From positions 1,793,501-1,857,500 of the forward strand of contig NZ_CP036170.1 in assembly GCF_004295125.1 (NCBI RefSeq): DNA of 64,000 bases. The letters are read 5' to 3'. The stretch comes from [Clostridium] scindens ATCC 35704. Lineage in GTDB: Bacteria > Bacillota > Clostridia > Lachnospirales > Lachnospiraceae. The notes beneath the pieces were generated by a model that saw only the letters and a program-made list of their open reading frames with translations, made no database searches and was not told the DNA's origin. Numbering within the stretch: the stretch's first letter is position 1; every line of letters begins with the position of its first letter. The position numbers and the translations under genes were made by a program. Below, one piece after another: positions 45,055 to 53,427 of this stretch.

Positions 45055-46050
45055 ATGAATCAAACACAATTAGAGGAATATATCAGACAGCCCCATTATA
45101 GGAAGGTCATGGGGCTTCCGGAAGAAGTTACAGAAGAATATCATATGCTGGCGCAGGGAGAATATAATCGAAATTACTGGTTTATTCATCCGGTAACCGG
45201 TAAGAAGATGGTGTTTCGCATTAATTATGGAAGCCAGATGCATCTGAGTAATCAAATTGAATATGAATATAAAGCACTTGAATTATTAAAAGAATCAGGA
45301 CGTACACCGGCGCCTGTCTATGTGGATGGAAGTTTTACATACATGGAACAGGGGGTTATGGTCATGGAGTATCTTCCAGGTCATGCGTTGGATTATAATC
45401 GAGAATTACTAAGAGCAGCTGGTTGTCTGGTTGATATTCATAGTGTGAATGTACCAGAAAACCATTCTCTGATTGATCCAGGCAATCCGCTTCGGGCAAT
45501 TTTAAATGAATGTGAAGAGATGGTATGTACTTATATGGATTCTCCACTGGGAGATGAGGGGAAAAAGGCAAAAATAAGAAAGATGTTAGACCTTGGATGG
45601 AAAAGAGTGGATAGTCTGAAGGAATCATCCTATAAGTGCTGTATCAATACAGAATTGAATTCCACCAATTTTTTAATCGGTGATGAGGGGGAATATCTGA
45701 TTGATTGGGAGAAGCCTCTATATGGAGATCCTGCACAGGATCTTGGACACTTTCTTGCTCCGACTACGACCTTTTGGAAAACAGATGTTATCCTTACCCA
45801 AGATCAAATCGAACAATTTATAGATGCTTATCTGGATAAGGTGGGTGGAAGATTTGATGTACGGGGGTTAAGAGAAAGAGTTCATGTGTATATTCCGATT
45901 ACCTGCTTAAGAGGAATTACCTGGTGTGCCATGGCATGGATAGAATATCAGAACCCAGAGAAAGCAATCTTTAATGAGTCAACCTTCCGTAAATTGGAAG
46001 CGTATCTGGATGACCAATTTTTGGACAACATAAATGAAATCATAAAATAA
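45055..46050 (+). CDS. APH/choline-kinase-like phosphotransferase
   Basis: 331 aa kinase fold: the N-lobe has an ATP-site Lys/Glu in KKMVFRINYG and the catalytic loop reads NTELNSTNFLIGDEGEYLID then WEKPLYGDPAQDLGHF. The catalytic Asp of the family (HxD) is replaced by Glu/Asn (INTELNSTN), as in some LicA-like kinases. Likely phosphorylates a small molecule, possibly the sugar moiety made by this locus (inference). 11 bases behind the fused transferase gene, same operon. Confidence 0.75.
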   Translation: MNQTQLEEYIRQPHYRKVMGLPEEVTEEYHMLAQGEYNRNYWFIHPVTGKKMVFRINYGSQMHLSNQIEYEYKALELLKESGRTPAPVYVDGSFTYMEQGVMVMEYLPGHALDYNRELLRAAGCLVDIHSVNVPENHSLIDPGNPLRAILNECEEMVCTYMDSPLGDEGKKAKIRKMLDLGWKRVDSLKESSYKCCINTELNSTNFLIGDEGEYLIDWEKPLYGDPAQDLGHFLAPTTTFWKTDVILTQDQIEQFIDAYLDKVGGRFDVRGLRERVHVYIPITCLRGITWCAMAWIEYQNPEKAIFNESTFRKLEAYLDDQFLDNINEIIK

Positions 46051-46089
46051 AAAGTTGTCTATCAATCCCATCAACTTTTCTTGATTTAT

Positions 46090-46118
46090 AGGCTTGGCGG
46101 TTTGCCAAGCCTATCTAT
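46090..46118. terminator. Bidirectional terminator between convergent operons
   Basis: AGGCTTGGC (46090-46098), GGTTT, GCCAAGCCT (46104-46112): perfect 9-bp stem between the phosphotransferase gene (plus) and the ArsS fragment (minus). Confidence 0.75.
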
Positions 46119-46169
46119 ATGTATCACTTACAACCTTTTGACAGATATTCAGCATATCTCCAGATTTTC

Positions 46170-46983
46170 CTAGTGTGACAAATTACCGCCACAGCTACTT
46201 CCGTATCCAGCTGTACAACTATAACAAAGAGTACATGTCTTGATTTTCCTCTGTTTCGCTGGTGTTTCTGTTAATTCTGAAATATGCTTTGGTCCATGTG
46301 GCTTTATACCAAGTACATGATAGTATTCGCAGTCATAAAGGCTTCCATCATAATCAACATTTACTTGGTCTCTACACATAACTTTTGGCACATTATCCTC
46401 ATTGAAATTATCACATTGTAATTTTAAATAGGAACCAAGTTTCCCTCGGCTTCGCATATCTTGCCCAAATCGTCCAATCGGCACATTACCAATTGCAATC
46501 AAATCTGTAAATACAATTCCAAAATCATTTTTCAATACTTTACGATATGTATTTTCCAACATAAATTCATTTGGTGGAAGATATGGTCCATCTGTGTTAT
46601 ATACAAGTGTCAAACAAAGGTCTTCCTTTATACCGTATCCAAGTGCATTCAGCTTTTGAAGCACTTCGATGGATGACTGGAACACATGGTCTCCTCTTTG
46701 TTTTTCTACAACCTCTTCACTGTAATATGGCAATGAACTTACAATCCTTACATTGTATTTTGCATAAACATCAATCAGATGCTCAAATTTTGTACTTTTT
46801 AAAATAGTTAGATTTGTACGAATAAGCACCTTGCCAAGTTTACTAGCTTCTTCAATGAGATATTCTAAGTTTGGATTCATCTCCGGAGAGCCTCCAGTAA
46901 TATCCATCACCTGAAATCCCCCACGTTTGAACGCCTTTAAACACATATCCATAGTTTCTTTCGTCATCATCTCCGTTTTGTTC
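46170..46983 (-). pseudogene. arsS: C-terminal part of ArsM-ArsS fusion, cut off by IS91
   Basis: About 270 codons carrying the ArsS body: DITGGSPEMNPNLEYLIEEA, SLPYYSEEVVEKQRGDHVF, LVYNTDGPYLPPNE and the Cys-rich end CTLCYSCTAGYGSSCGGN. The iron-sulfur motif CxxxCxxC is not in this piece; it is on the other side of the insertion sequence (48574-48640). Joining 49790-48574 to 46983-46170 gives exactly 677 codons and the junction reads CGPNKTEMM, matching CGPARTEVM-like text in the intact ArsS downstream. Alone the fragment cannot bind the cluster. Confidence 0.9.
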
Positions 46984-47068
46984 CTTTATAGGAAAGTTCT
47001 CCTTTCGGAGAACTTGGGGACTAAAATAGCCCGCTCAAAAGCGGGCATAGTGAATCAGACGGTTTGGA

Positions 47069-47263
47069 TTAAAAGATGTAAAAGCCCTCTTCACCAAAAT
47101 CGTCATCATCAAGGTTATCAAATTCATGTAAGAAATAATCCATATCCAGAAGTTCGTCGTCACTCATGTCATGGACTTCTTTAGAAGTCATACCTTCTGG
47201 TGGATTTTTAATGTACTGTTCCCTTAGTTCCTTTGCGAGTTCTGCTTCTGTTATACGTTTCAT
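47069..47263 (-). CDS. 64-aa acidic accessory protein of the IS91 element
   Basis: MKRITEAELAKELREQYIKN, then a very acidic end (DMSDDELLDMDYFLHEFDNL, DDDDFGEEG). GGAGG precedes the ATG at 47263. It follows the transposase by 36 bases on the same strand and is closed by the 47029-47046 terminator, so it is co-transcribed. Function unknown; an acidic DNA mimic or a transposition helper is possible. Confidence 0.6.
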   Translation of the reverse strand: MKRITEAELAKELREQYIKNPPEGMTSKEVHDMSDDELLDMDYFLHEFDNLDDDDFGEEGFYIF

Positions 47264-47298
47264 AGTGTGGCCTCCGTTCTTAAGATATATTGAGTTTA

Positions 47299-48498
47299 TC
47301 ATGAGAAAAGAGGTTTTGGAAGATATGAAAACGAGGCAGGCGAACGACATCTATGTTTTTGCATAGCCTTTTCGTATAATTCATGCAAAGGAACAGGATT
47401 ATGATTAAAATATAGTTCTAAAAATAGCATGGTTTTTCCACAGTTCGGACATTTTAAAGGATCGTAACCAAAAGAATGTAAGATTGAATCACGCCACCTA
47501 TTGAGTGAAAGAAAAAAGTTATGTTTTTCTCTGGAAATGGCTTTTCGTAAAAAATTGTCAGAATTACGGTGACGAGCGTAAATACCATAATAGCGAATCA
47601 TTTTAAAATGTTTTTCAGGGATGTGTTGTGTTAAGCGGTCAATGAATTCCAAAACAGGAACAGTTTCTGTAATAAGTTTATTGTCTTCATGACGGTTGTA
47701 ATGGAAGGTGACAAAATCACCATCGTAAGAATCAATGCGAGAAGTAGCAATAACAGGTCTGCCAAGATAACGACCGATATATTTGATAACCTGAGAAGGA
47801 TTACACTTGTTAGGCATGGCGCGAACATAAAAACCATTTTTATCTTTTGCATAGATAGCAGATTTTACTTTTTTGAAAGCTGGACCTATTTTTTGATGGA
47901 GTTCATTTAAAAGAGCAGTTTGGAACGCATCACGTAAAAAATGATAGTTAAAATGTTTGAAGTGTCGCCAGGAAAGAGTATTACCAACACCACCTTCAGA
48001 AACAAGGCAGTGAATGTGAGGATTCCATTTTAAATCTCTGCCAAAGGTATGAAGGACGCAAATAAATCCAGGAGTAAATAATTCAGATTTATTTTCTTTA
48101 TGGAACATACGAGAAATCACGCTGTTGACTGCCGAAAAAAGGCAGTTAAGAAGAGAACGGTCTTTAAGAAAAAAAGGCCGCAAAGAATCATCAATGGTAA
48201 AAACACAATGCCGATGTTGTACATCAATAATCTTAAAAGACATAGCAGTAGTTCTGTCAATGGAATACATGTTACCACAAGTTGGACAGAAGCGAGAATG
48301 ACAACGAAAAGCAGTAAATTTGAAATTACCACAATTGGGACAAATATACATGGCGCCACCATAAGATGGATCGCCACAATGAATCATTTTTTCTACATTC
48401 TCAACAATAGCATCACGAGGATGTTGAAGATAAATCATTTCTTCATAATGTTCGATAAAAATTTTTTGTAAGATATTCATAAGACCATTATGAAGCAA
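47299..48498 (-). CDS. IS91-family transposase (complete)
   Basis: 399 aa. N-terminal zinc ribbon (YICPNCGNF; CHSRFCPTCG), HUH motif in NPHIHCLVSEGG, and the tyrosine region VIKYIGRYLGRPVIATSRI. The C-terminal CPNCGKTMLFLELYFNHN holds a second Cys pair. Replicative single-strand transposition via rolling circle is the family mechanism. Start ATG 48498. Confidence 0.93.
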   Translation of the reverse strand: MLHNGLMNILQKIFIEHYEEMIYLQHPRDAIVENVEKMIHCGDPSYGGAMYICPNCGNFKFTAFRCHSRFCPTCGNMYSIDRTTAMSFKIIDVQHRHCVFTIDDSLRPFFLKDRSLLNCLFSAVNSVISRMFHKENKSELFTPGFICVLHTFGRDLKWNPHIHCLVSEGGVGNTLSWRHFKHFNYHFLRDAFQTALLNELHQKIGPAFKKVKSAIYAKDKNGFYVRAMPNKCNPSQVIKYIGRYLGRPVIATSRIDSYDGDFVTFHYNRHEDNKLITETVPVLEFIDRLTQHIPEKHFKMIRYYGIYARHRNSDNFLRKAISREKHNFFLSLNRWRDSILHSFGYDPLKCPNCGKTMLFLELYFNHNPVPLHELYEKAMQKHRCRSPASFSYLPKPLFS

Positions 48499-48518
48499 AA
48501 TGAAGCAAAAAGAAACCC

Positions 48519-49790
48519 CTATCCCTCATGATTGAGGGGCAGGGGAGTTGAAGTGTCGAAGACACTATTTTTAGGACCACACTCTAAGAAACAATGTGTA
48601 CAGGTCAAGTTACACTTGTATCCCACATTTACCTGCATCGTAGTAAGATTTTCTCGGGAATATAACTTATCCATTCCTCTTACATTGTCCATGAATGCAG
48701 GGATATCGTATCGTTCTGCTTCTTCATCCAATATTTTTGCTGTAATCTTTGCAGTTCCATCATATTGTGTTGGATTTACTCGAAGAGCTAAGGCACCAAA
48801 AAGTCCATGATGCACCTCTCCTGTTCCTTCTACCAGAAAATGCTCTTTCATTCGTGATGTTTTTAAAATCTTAGCAACATTTCCGCTTACACCAAGTGGC
48901 TTATTCTTTACAAAACGATAATTTTCATCAAAGTCAAAGTATCGCTTGTTTTCTTCCATGGTACCAAGATATATCGCACTATGACCGTAATTTTCTTCAC
49001 GGTCTTCCAACTCTTCACACTTGAAAGCACGCACTGTACAAGAGAAGAATTTAATGTCTCCAACCTTACGTGCAATTTCAAAATCATTTGGTTGAATAGG
49101 TGTCTTATCTACAATGTAGTATGTTGTGAATCCACACTTTTCAAGCAAACGTCGGAAATCTTCAAAGTACATTGCCCCACCCATACACTCTCCATGCATC
49201 ACTGGGTCGTTTTTCACCTCTTCCGGAAGTCTTCTGTCTGCAAATATGTCGGAGAAACAAAGTTCTCCACCTTCTTTTAAGACACGATATACCTCTTTGA
49301 AAACAAGCTCTTTGAATGGTGATAAATTGATTACACAATTTGAAGTTACCACATCCACTGAATTATCTTCGATTCCAAGACTCTTCAAATCTTCAATGTA
49401 TCCCAGATGAAAACTTGTATTTACTTTTGAAAATCCAAAAATTTGTGCTTGTTCTTCTTGATATTTGATTGCAACTTCAATTTGTTCCGGAGTCATATCC
49501 ACACCGTGTACATGACCATTTTCTCCAGCAAGTTTTGACAGAATGAAAACGTCTCTTCCCGTCCCGCATCCTAAGTCTAAAACTGTACGGCCTTTTAATC
49601 CCATAGAAATTGGCGAGCCACATCCATAGAAGCGAGATAAAATCTCATCTTTAATCATCGGTAAAATCTCACGCACGTAACGTGGAGGTGCTGAACTTGT
49701 GCAACAAGCATTTGTCTTGAGATCATCATTGTTTTTTAAGATTTTCCCATAATATTCACTTACCTGTTTATGAATTGTATTATCTATCAA
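48519..49790 (-). CDS. arsM: ArsM arsenite methyltransferase domain fused to ArsS N-terminus (truncated)
   Basis: 423 aa as it stands; the last 15 or so residues are IS91-coded. Residues ~1-290: SAM-dependent methyltransferase with NACCTSSAPPRYVREILP, VLDLGCGTGRDVFILSKLAG and the arsenic-binding Cys residues in SNCVINLSP and HGECMGGAMY, as in ArsM. A linker (~290-385) leads to the radical SAM motif CNLTCTHC (~400), after which IS91 interrupts. The methyltransferase half looks complete and could still work; the ArsS half is lost. It overlaps the GTPase stop by four bases. Confidence 0.85.
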   Translation of the reverse strand: MIDNTIHKQVSEYYGKILKNNDDLKTNACCTSSAPPRYVREILPMIKDEILSRFYGCGSPISMGLKGRTVLDLGCGTGRDVFILSKLAGENGHVHGVDMTPEQIEVAIKYQEEQAQIFGFSKVNTSFHLGYIEDLKSLGIEDNSVDVVTSNCVINLSPFKELVFKEVYRVLKEGGELCFSDIFADRRLPEEVKNDPVMHGECMGGAMYFEDFRRLLEKCGFTTYYIVDKTPIQPNDFEIARKVGDIKFFSCTVRAFKCEELEDREENYGHSAIYLGTMEENKRYFDFDENYRFVKNKPLGVSGNVAKILKTSRMKEHFLVEGTGEVHHGLFGALALRVNPTQYDGTAKITAKILDEEAERYDIPAFMDNVRGMDKLYSRENLTTMQVNVGYKCNLTCTHCFLECGPKNSVFDTSTPLPLNHEG

Positions 49791-50884
49791 TCTTTATATC
49801 CTTCATCCATCATCCCAAAGCATTCACTAAAGAACGTTTTCACTTTTACATTGTACTGATCTCTGATAGCTTCAAAAGCATCGTCTACAATGTCAATTAA
49901 TAAGTCTGATTCACAGACTGCTCTTGCATTTATAACAAGTTTTAATTTTGATGTCTTTTCCTGTAGTCGTTGATCATGAAGAATATCATAGTCAACACCA
50001 ATCAAGCTGCATTTCCCATAATCTCCTTCTTTCCCAATTGCAAATGTTTTAAGATGTGGAACATTTTTTCTATTTGCAATCAGCCCATCACGAATTTCAT
50101 CAATCAAATCGTCTACAAGCTGATTTGCATCAAATTCACTTTCATCCTTTGTTGTAATATAGACACTTCTGTTGAACCAGGACATTTTTTCTTCCGCAGA
50201 AAGAAATTCTTCACCACCGTACCCAATATCTGTAATATTTACACGGCTTTCTTCTGTTAAAATATAATCAACAAGTGGTTCTAATCCTGTTTCTTCTTTT
50301 GCAGAAATCGCAAAAACCGGGATATCAGGACAAGCTTCTTTGAGGAACTTCATGTAGCGGTCGATTTCTTCCTGTGTCATTAAGTCTGTCTTATTTAATA
50401 CAACACAATCTGCTTCTTTTAATTGTGCATCCAATAAGAATTTCAACTCTTCTGGTAAATTGATATCTGCCTGTTCTGGCATAATCATACGAAGTCTCTC
50501 AGGGTCTGTTACTACTGTAAATGGTGCTAATGTATAGTCATCTTTATAATCTCTATCCAGTCTCCCGTATACATGTTCTAATGCACCGATTCCACAACCT
50601 GGAATATCGGACATTACAATATCTTTTGGAACTTTATTTAATCGTTCAATACATTCATTTAACACTTCCCCAACATAACAAATACATGTCCCTGCAATCG
50701 GTGTTACTTCTACATCATATCGACTTGAATACTCTGCATCGATGATATTGCTTGCTCCAAGGTCATTCGCAATAATCGCTGCTCTTTTACCATGATTATT
50801 TATATATCTCGTAAGAGCCAACATTGTTGTTGTTTTCCCTGCACCAAGGAATCCACTTACAACCATAAATCTTCTTTTACTCAT
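49787..50884 (-). CDS. CobW-like G3E-family GTPase
   Basis: 365 aa. P-loop SGFLGAGKTTTM (~9-20), Walker B-like SDIPGCG, NKTD (~165) and a GTCICY segment (~65-70) that stands where G3E metallochaperones have their CxCC metal site. Such GTPases deliver Zn, Ni or cobalamin to enzymes. Coupled by overlap to the ArsM-ArsS gene, so it may load a metal or cobalamin needed there; this is inference. The C-terminal half differs from canonical CobW. Confidence 0.82.
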   Translation of the reverse strand: MSKRRFMVVSGFLGAGKTTTMLALTRYINNHGKRAAIIANDLGASNIIDAEYSSRYDVEVTPIAGTCICYVGEVLNECIERLNKVPKDIVMSDIPGCGIGALEHVYGRLDRDYKDDYTLAPFTVVTDPERLRMIMPEQADINLPEELKFLLDAQLKEADCVVLNKTDLMTQEEIDRYMKFLKEACPDIPVFAISAKEETGLEPLVDYILTEESRVNITDIGYGGEEFLSAEEKMSWFNRSVYITTKDESEFDANQLVDDLIDEIRDGLIANRKNVPHLKTFAIGKEGDYGKCSLIGVDYDILHDQRLQEKTSKLKLVINARAVCESDLLIDIVDDAFEAIRDQYNVKVKTFFSECFGMMDEGYKD

Positions 50885-50886
50885 TA

Positions 50887-51270
50887 TTATATTCCTCTTT
50901 TCTGCTTTAGATTGGCATCTTTGTTCCGTTTTACAATCTCTACTTTTCTTAAGAACTCATCAAGATCGTAATCAGCCATTGTCATTAAATATAATCCGTA
51001 TAAATCATCCCCACCTGTAAAATTTCTTGTAGCTTCTGCAATTGCTTCATCACACATGTTGATTATTGGCATCATTGTGTAGTCTTTTGCAAAAGAACAG
51101 AACGGACAGTTTCCACTGCAAGGAGAACACTCGAATCCAATCTGTCCGAAAATTGCTCCTGTGTTTCCTGTTTTTCTACGAATGATGTCAGATGCGACAC
51201 CTCTCATTAATACTGCCTCTGGGGATGCATCTTCTAATGCTAACATGCATTCTTCCTTTGTAAGGCACAA
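50887..51270 (-). pseudogene. Truncated BioB/ThiH-like radical SAM gene
   Basis: Begins CLTKEECMLALEDASPEAVL and holds GFECSPCSGNCPFCSFAKDY with the full CxxxCxxC motif, but ends after 127 codons (EFLRKVEIVKRNKDANLKQK then stop), where homologs go on for about 200 more residues. No ATG start; a transposase fragment abuts the 5' side. Its intact relative is at 54441-55412. First gene of the minus-strand operon before IS damage. Confidence 0.7.
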
Positions 51271-51388
51271 AATCTATAACCAGCGTACGGCAACTGAACG
51301 GATTAATAACCGGATACTCAATGATTACGGGCTACACCACATGATGATACATGGGAAAGTGAATTATACTTTCTTTACCGAATCTTAA
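51271..51388 (+). pseudogene. DDE transposase C-terminal fragment
   Basis: KIYNQRTATERINNRILNDY then GLHHMMIHGKVNYTFF, typical of the end of an IS4-superfamily transposase. It replaces the 5' end of the adjacent radical SAM gene. Confidence 0.65.
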
Positions 51389-51570
51389 ATTGTATCAATT
51401 GTTCATCGAGTTCCCGAGACCACACATGTATTTTGACCGAAGCCATGATATACCTACATGCAAATAAATTATAGCATGTGCTTCGTAAAAGATACAGCCA
51501 AGACTTTGGAAAGGAAGATAGATTTATCTTATAAAGTGACCTTTATATTGATATTTTCGAAGGGATAAAT

Positions 51571-51603
51571 AAGAGCCGTTATCAATCATGATAATGGCTC
51601 TTT
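51571..51603 (-). terminator. Terminator of the surface rhodanese gene
   Basis: AAGAGCCGTTATCA, ATCA, TGATAATGGCTCTTT: long stem with one mismatch, T-rich on both sides; serves the minus-strand gene ending at 51648. Confidence 0.75.
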
Positions 51604-51647
51604 GTAATGTAACCTATATTAATAAAATACCAATTTTGATTAATATC

Positions 51648-53150
51648 TTATCTTGCGACTCTTTTTCTGAAAACAAGAATTACACTAGAAGCAGCTAATA
51701 AAAGGAGATACATAAATGTCTGAGAGGTATCGCCGGTTTCTGGTACACTATTTTTAGTGGCAACAGTAACAGATGATTTCTTATCCGTAGTTGTTCCAGT
51801 ATTCTGATTCGCCTGTTGTTCCTGTTCTGTTGTTATGAATTTAGCCTGAATAGATTCGTTCTTGGCACCACCTTCGATGGTGAAGACATTTGTATATCCT
51901 TCATTGTGTAATAACTCAGTAGCTTTTACAGCACCGCGGCTTCCGCTGTTGCAAAGAACATAAATAGTTTTGTTTCCAAAAGTAGACGGGTTGGATTTTA
52001 CATATGCGGTAAATGATGCCCATAATGCTTCTGCCTCAGCACCCTCAATTACATTTCCTTCCGCAAATACAGGAAGTGAAAGAGATCCTTTTAAGTGACC
52101 TGCTGCATATACACTGGCAGCACGTACATCAAGAAGAAGAATATCCTTATTACCAATAGCATTGATTGCGGCGTCTGCAGATACATAGGTTAATTTAGCC
52201 TTTATATTCGTATCTTTCGCACCGCCCTTAATTGTAAAGATATTTTTCTGGGATATTCCCTGATCTACCAGCAGTTGAGTTGCTTTTTGAGCACCGCGTG
52301 AGCCACTGTTACAAAGAATATAGATGTCTTTTCCGGCAAAAGTAGTTGGATTAGTCTTCACATAATTCGTAAAAGCAGTTTGATTAGCGAGTGCTTCTGC
52401 ATCATCAACACTATTGCTTACAGAATTAAATACAGGAAGTGAAAGAGAGCCCTTTAAGTGACCTGTTGCATAGACACTATTTCCGCGTACATCTAAGAAT
52501 AGTTTGTCAGCAGCACCAATTTCATTAGCAGCTGTAACTCCATCTACAAAATTGTATTCTGTGATAAAGGCAGCCTGAATAGTTTCATCTTTCGCGCCAC
52601 CTACAATGGTAAAGACGTTCGTGTATCCAAGATTATTTAATAATTCTTTAGCCTTTATAGCTCCACGACTTCCACTATTACAAAGAACATAGATATCTTT
52701 ACCAGTAAAAGTTCCCGGGTTACTTTGTACATAAGAGTTAAATGCAGTCCACAGAGCTTCTGCCTCAGCACCCTCAATTACATTTCCTTCCGCAAATACA
52801 GGAAGTGAAAGAGATCCCTTTAAGTGACCTGTTACGTAGGAGCCGGAAGTACGGACATCAATAATCAGAACCGTTTCGTTATTGATTGCATCTACAGCCT
52901 CTTTTCCCGTGACTGTATCGTTGGTATTACCATACGTTTGTATGTCATTTGGAATGACATCGTTTATTGAATCCTGACCAGGAGTATTTGTATCAGTATT
53001 AATATCAGTATTGATATCAGTATTGTTAGTAGTGTCTGCATCAGTACCTTCTTCTGTTGGTGAAACCGTTGATTCCTCCGCCAGCACAAGCATTGAATTA
53101 CTGAAGACCAAAACTCCGGCCAGGAGAAGCATTAATAATTTTTTTTTCAT
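51648..53150 (-). CDS. Wall-anchored triple rhodanese
   Basis: 500 aa. Signal peptide (MKKKLLMLLLAGVLVFSNSM to VLAEE), Thr/Asn/Asp-rich spacer, then three rhodanese domains of ~120 residues (~75-190, 195-320, 320-440), each with an intact loop LCNSGSRG, an acid (DVR) and a GHLKGSLSLPVF motif. The C-terminal VPETGDTSQ followed by a helix and RKRVAR is a sortase signal. Triplicate catalytic domains fixed to the wall would transfer sulfane sulfur outside the cell. The repeats are near-identical in DNA (52045-52110 and 52770-52835), so recently duplicated. Confidence 0.9.
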   Translation of the reverse strand: MKKKLLMLLLAGVLVFSNSMLVLAEESTVSPTEEGTDADTTNNTDINTDINTDTNTPGQDSINDVIPNDIQTYGNTNDTVTGKEAVDAINNETVLIIDVRTSGSYVTGHLKGSLSLPVFAEGNVIEGAEAEALWTAFNSYVQSNPGTFTGKDIYVLCNSGSRGAIKAKELLNNLGYTNVFTIVGGAKDETIQAAFITEYNFVDGVTAANEIGAADKLFLDVRGNSVYATGHLKGSLSLPVFNSVSNSVDDAEALANQTAFTNYVKTNPTTFAGKDIYILCNSGSRGAQKATQLLVDQGISQKNIFTIKGGAKDTNIKAKLTYVSADAAINAIGNKDILLLDVRAASVYAAGHLKGSLSLPVFAEGNVIEGAEAEALWASFTAYVKSNPSTFGNKTIYVLCNSGSRGAVKATELLHNEGYTNVFTIEGGAKNESIQAKFITTEQEQQANQNTGTTTDKKSSVTVATKNSVPETGDTSQTFMYLLLLAASSVILVFRKRVAR

Positions 53151-53224
53151 AATCTCTCCTTTAAAATATTGATATAGGTTACAATTTCATTATATAGAGT
53201 TTTACATATAGAATAAAATTGTTA

Positions 53225-53397
53225 TTATCTATATATACAGAATTATATAGAAAGAAACATCATCAGTTTAGGAAATTGCGTGTTATGAAATTTAGACAAG
53301 AAAAAGTGCACCATTACTCATATCACAGATTTCATCTATATGCATAGATGATTATAGATAAAAACAATTACAAGTGTAGGTTGATTTTTGTTATACT
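53225..53397 (+). promoter_or_regulatory. Candidate regulator boxes upstream of the Fe-S/rSAM operon
   Basis: TTATCTATA (53225-53233), CATCTAT-ATGC-ATAGATG (53333-53350) and TATAGATAA (53353-53361) resemble the palindrome at 37722-37743. TATACT at 53392-53397 is a good -10 box with no recognisable -35, consistent with an activator-dependent promoter for the gene at 53428; the left boxes may serve the divergent rhodanese gene. Confidence 0.5.
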
Positions 53398-53427
53398 AAA
53401 AGTATCCTAAGTGAGAAGGGAAGATAG

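Larger units (their letters stand above)
46984..48573 (-). mobile_element. IS91-family insertion sequence, copy 2, complete (1590 bp)
   Basis: Boundaries are set by restoring the interrupted gene: left flank ends GTTC (46980-46983), right flank resumes GGACC. No target duplication, as expected for the family, and GTTC/GAAC is a known IS91 target tetramer. oriIS side: hairpin GTTCTCC/GGAGAAC (46996-47013) and a GCCCGC/GCGGGC terminator (47029-47046). terIS side: AGTGTC/GACACT (48552-48566). Contains transposase and a 64-aa accessory gene, both minus strand. Identical to copy 1 wherever they overlap. Confidence 0.92.
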
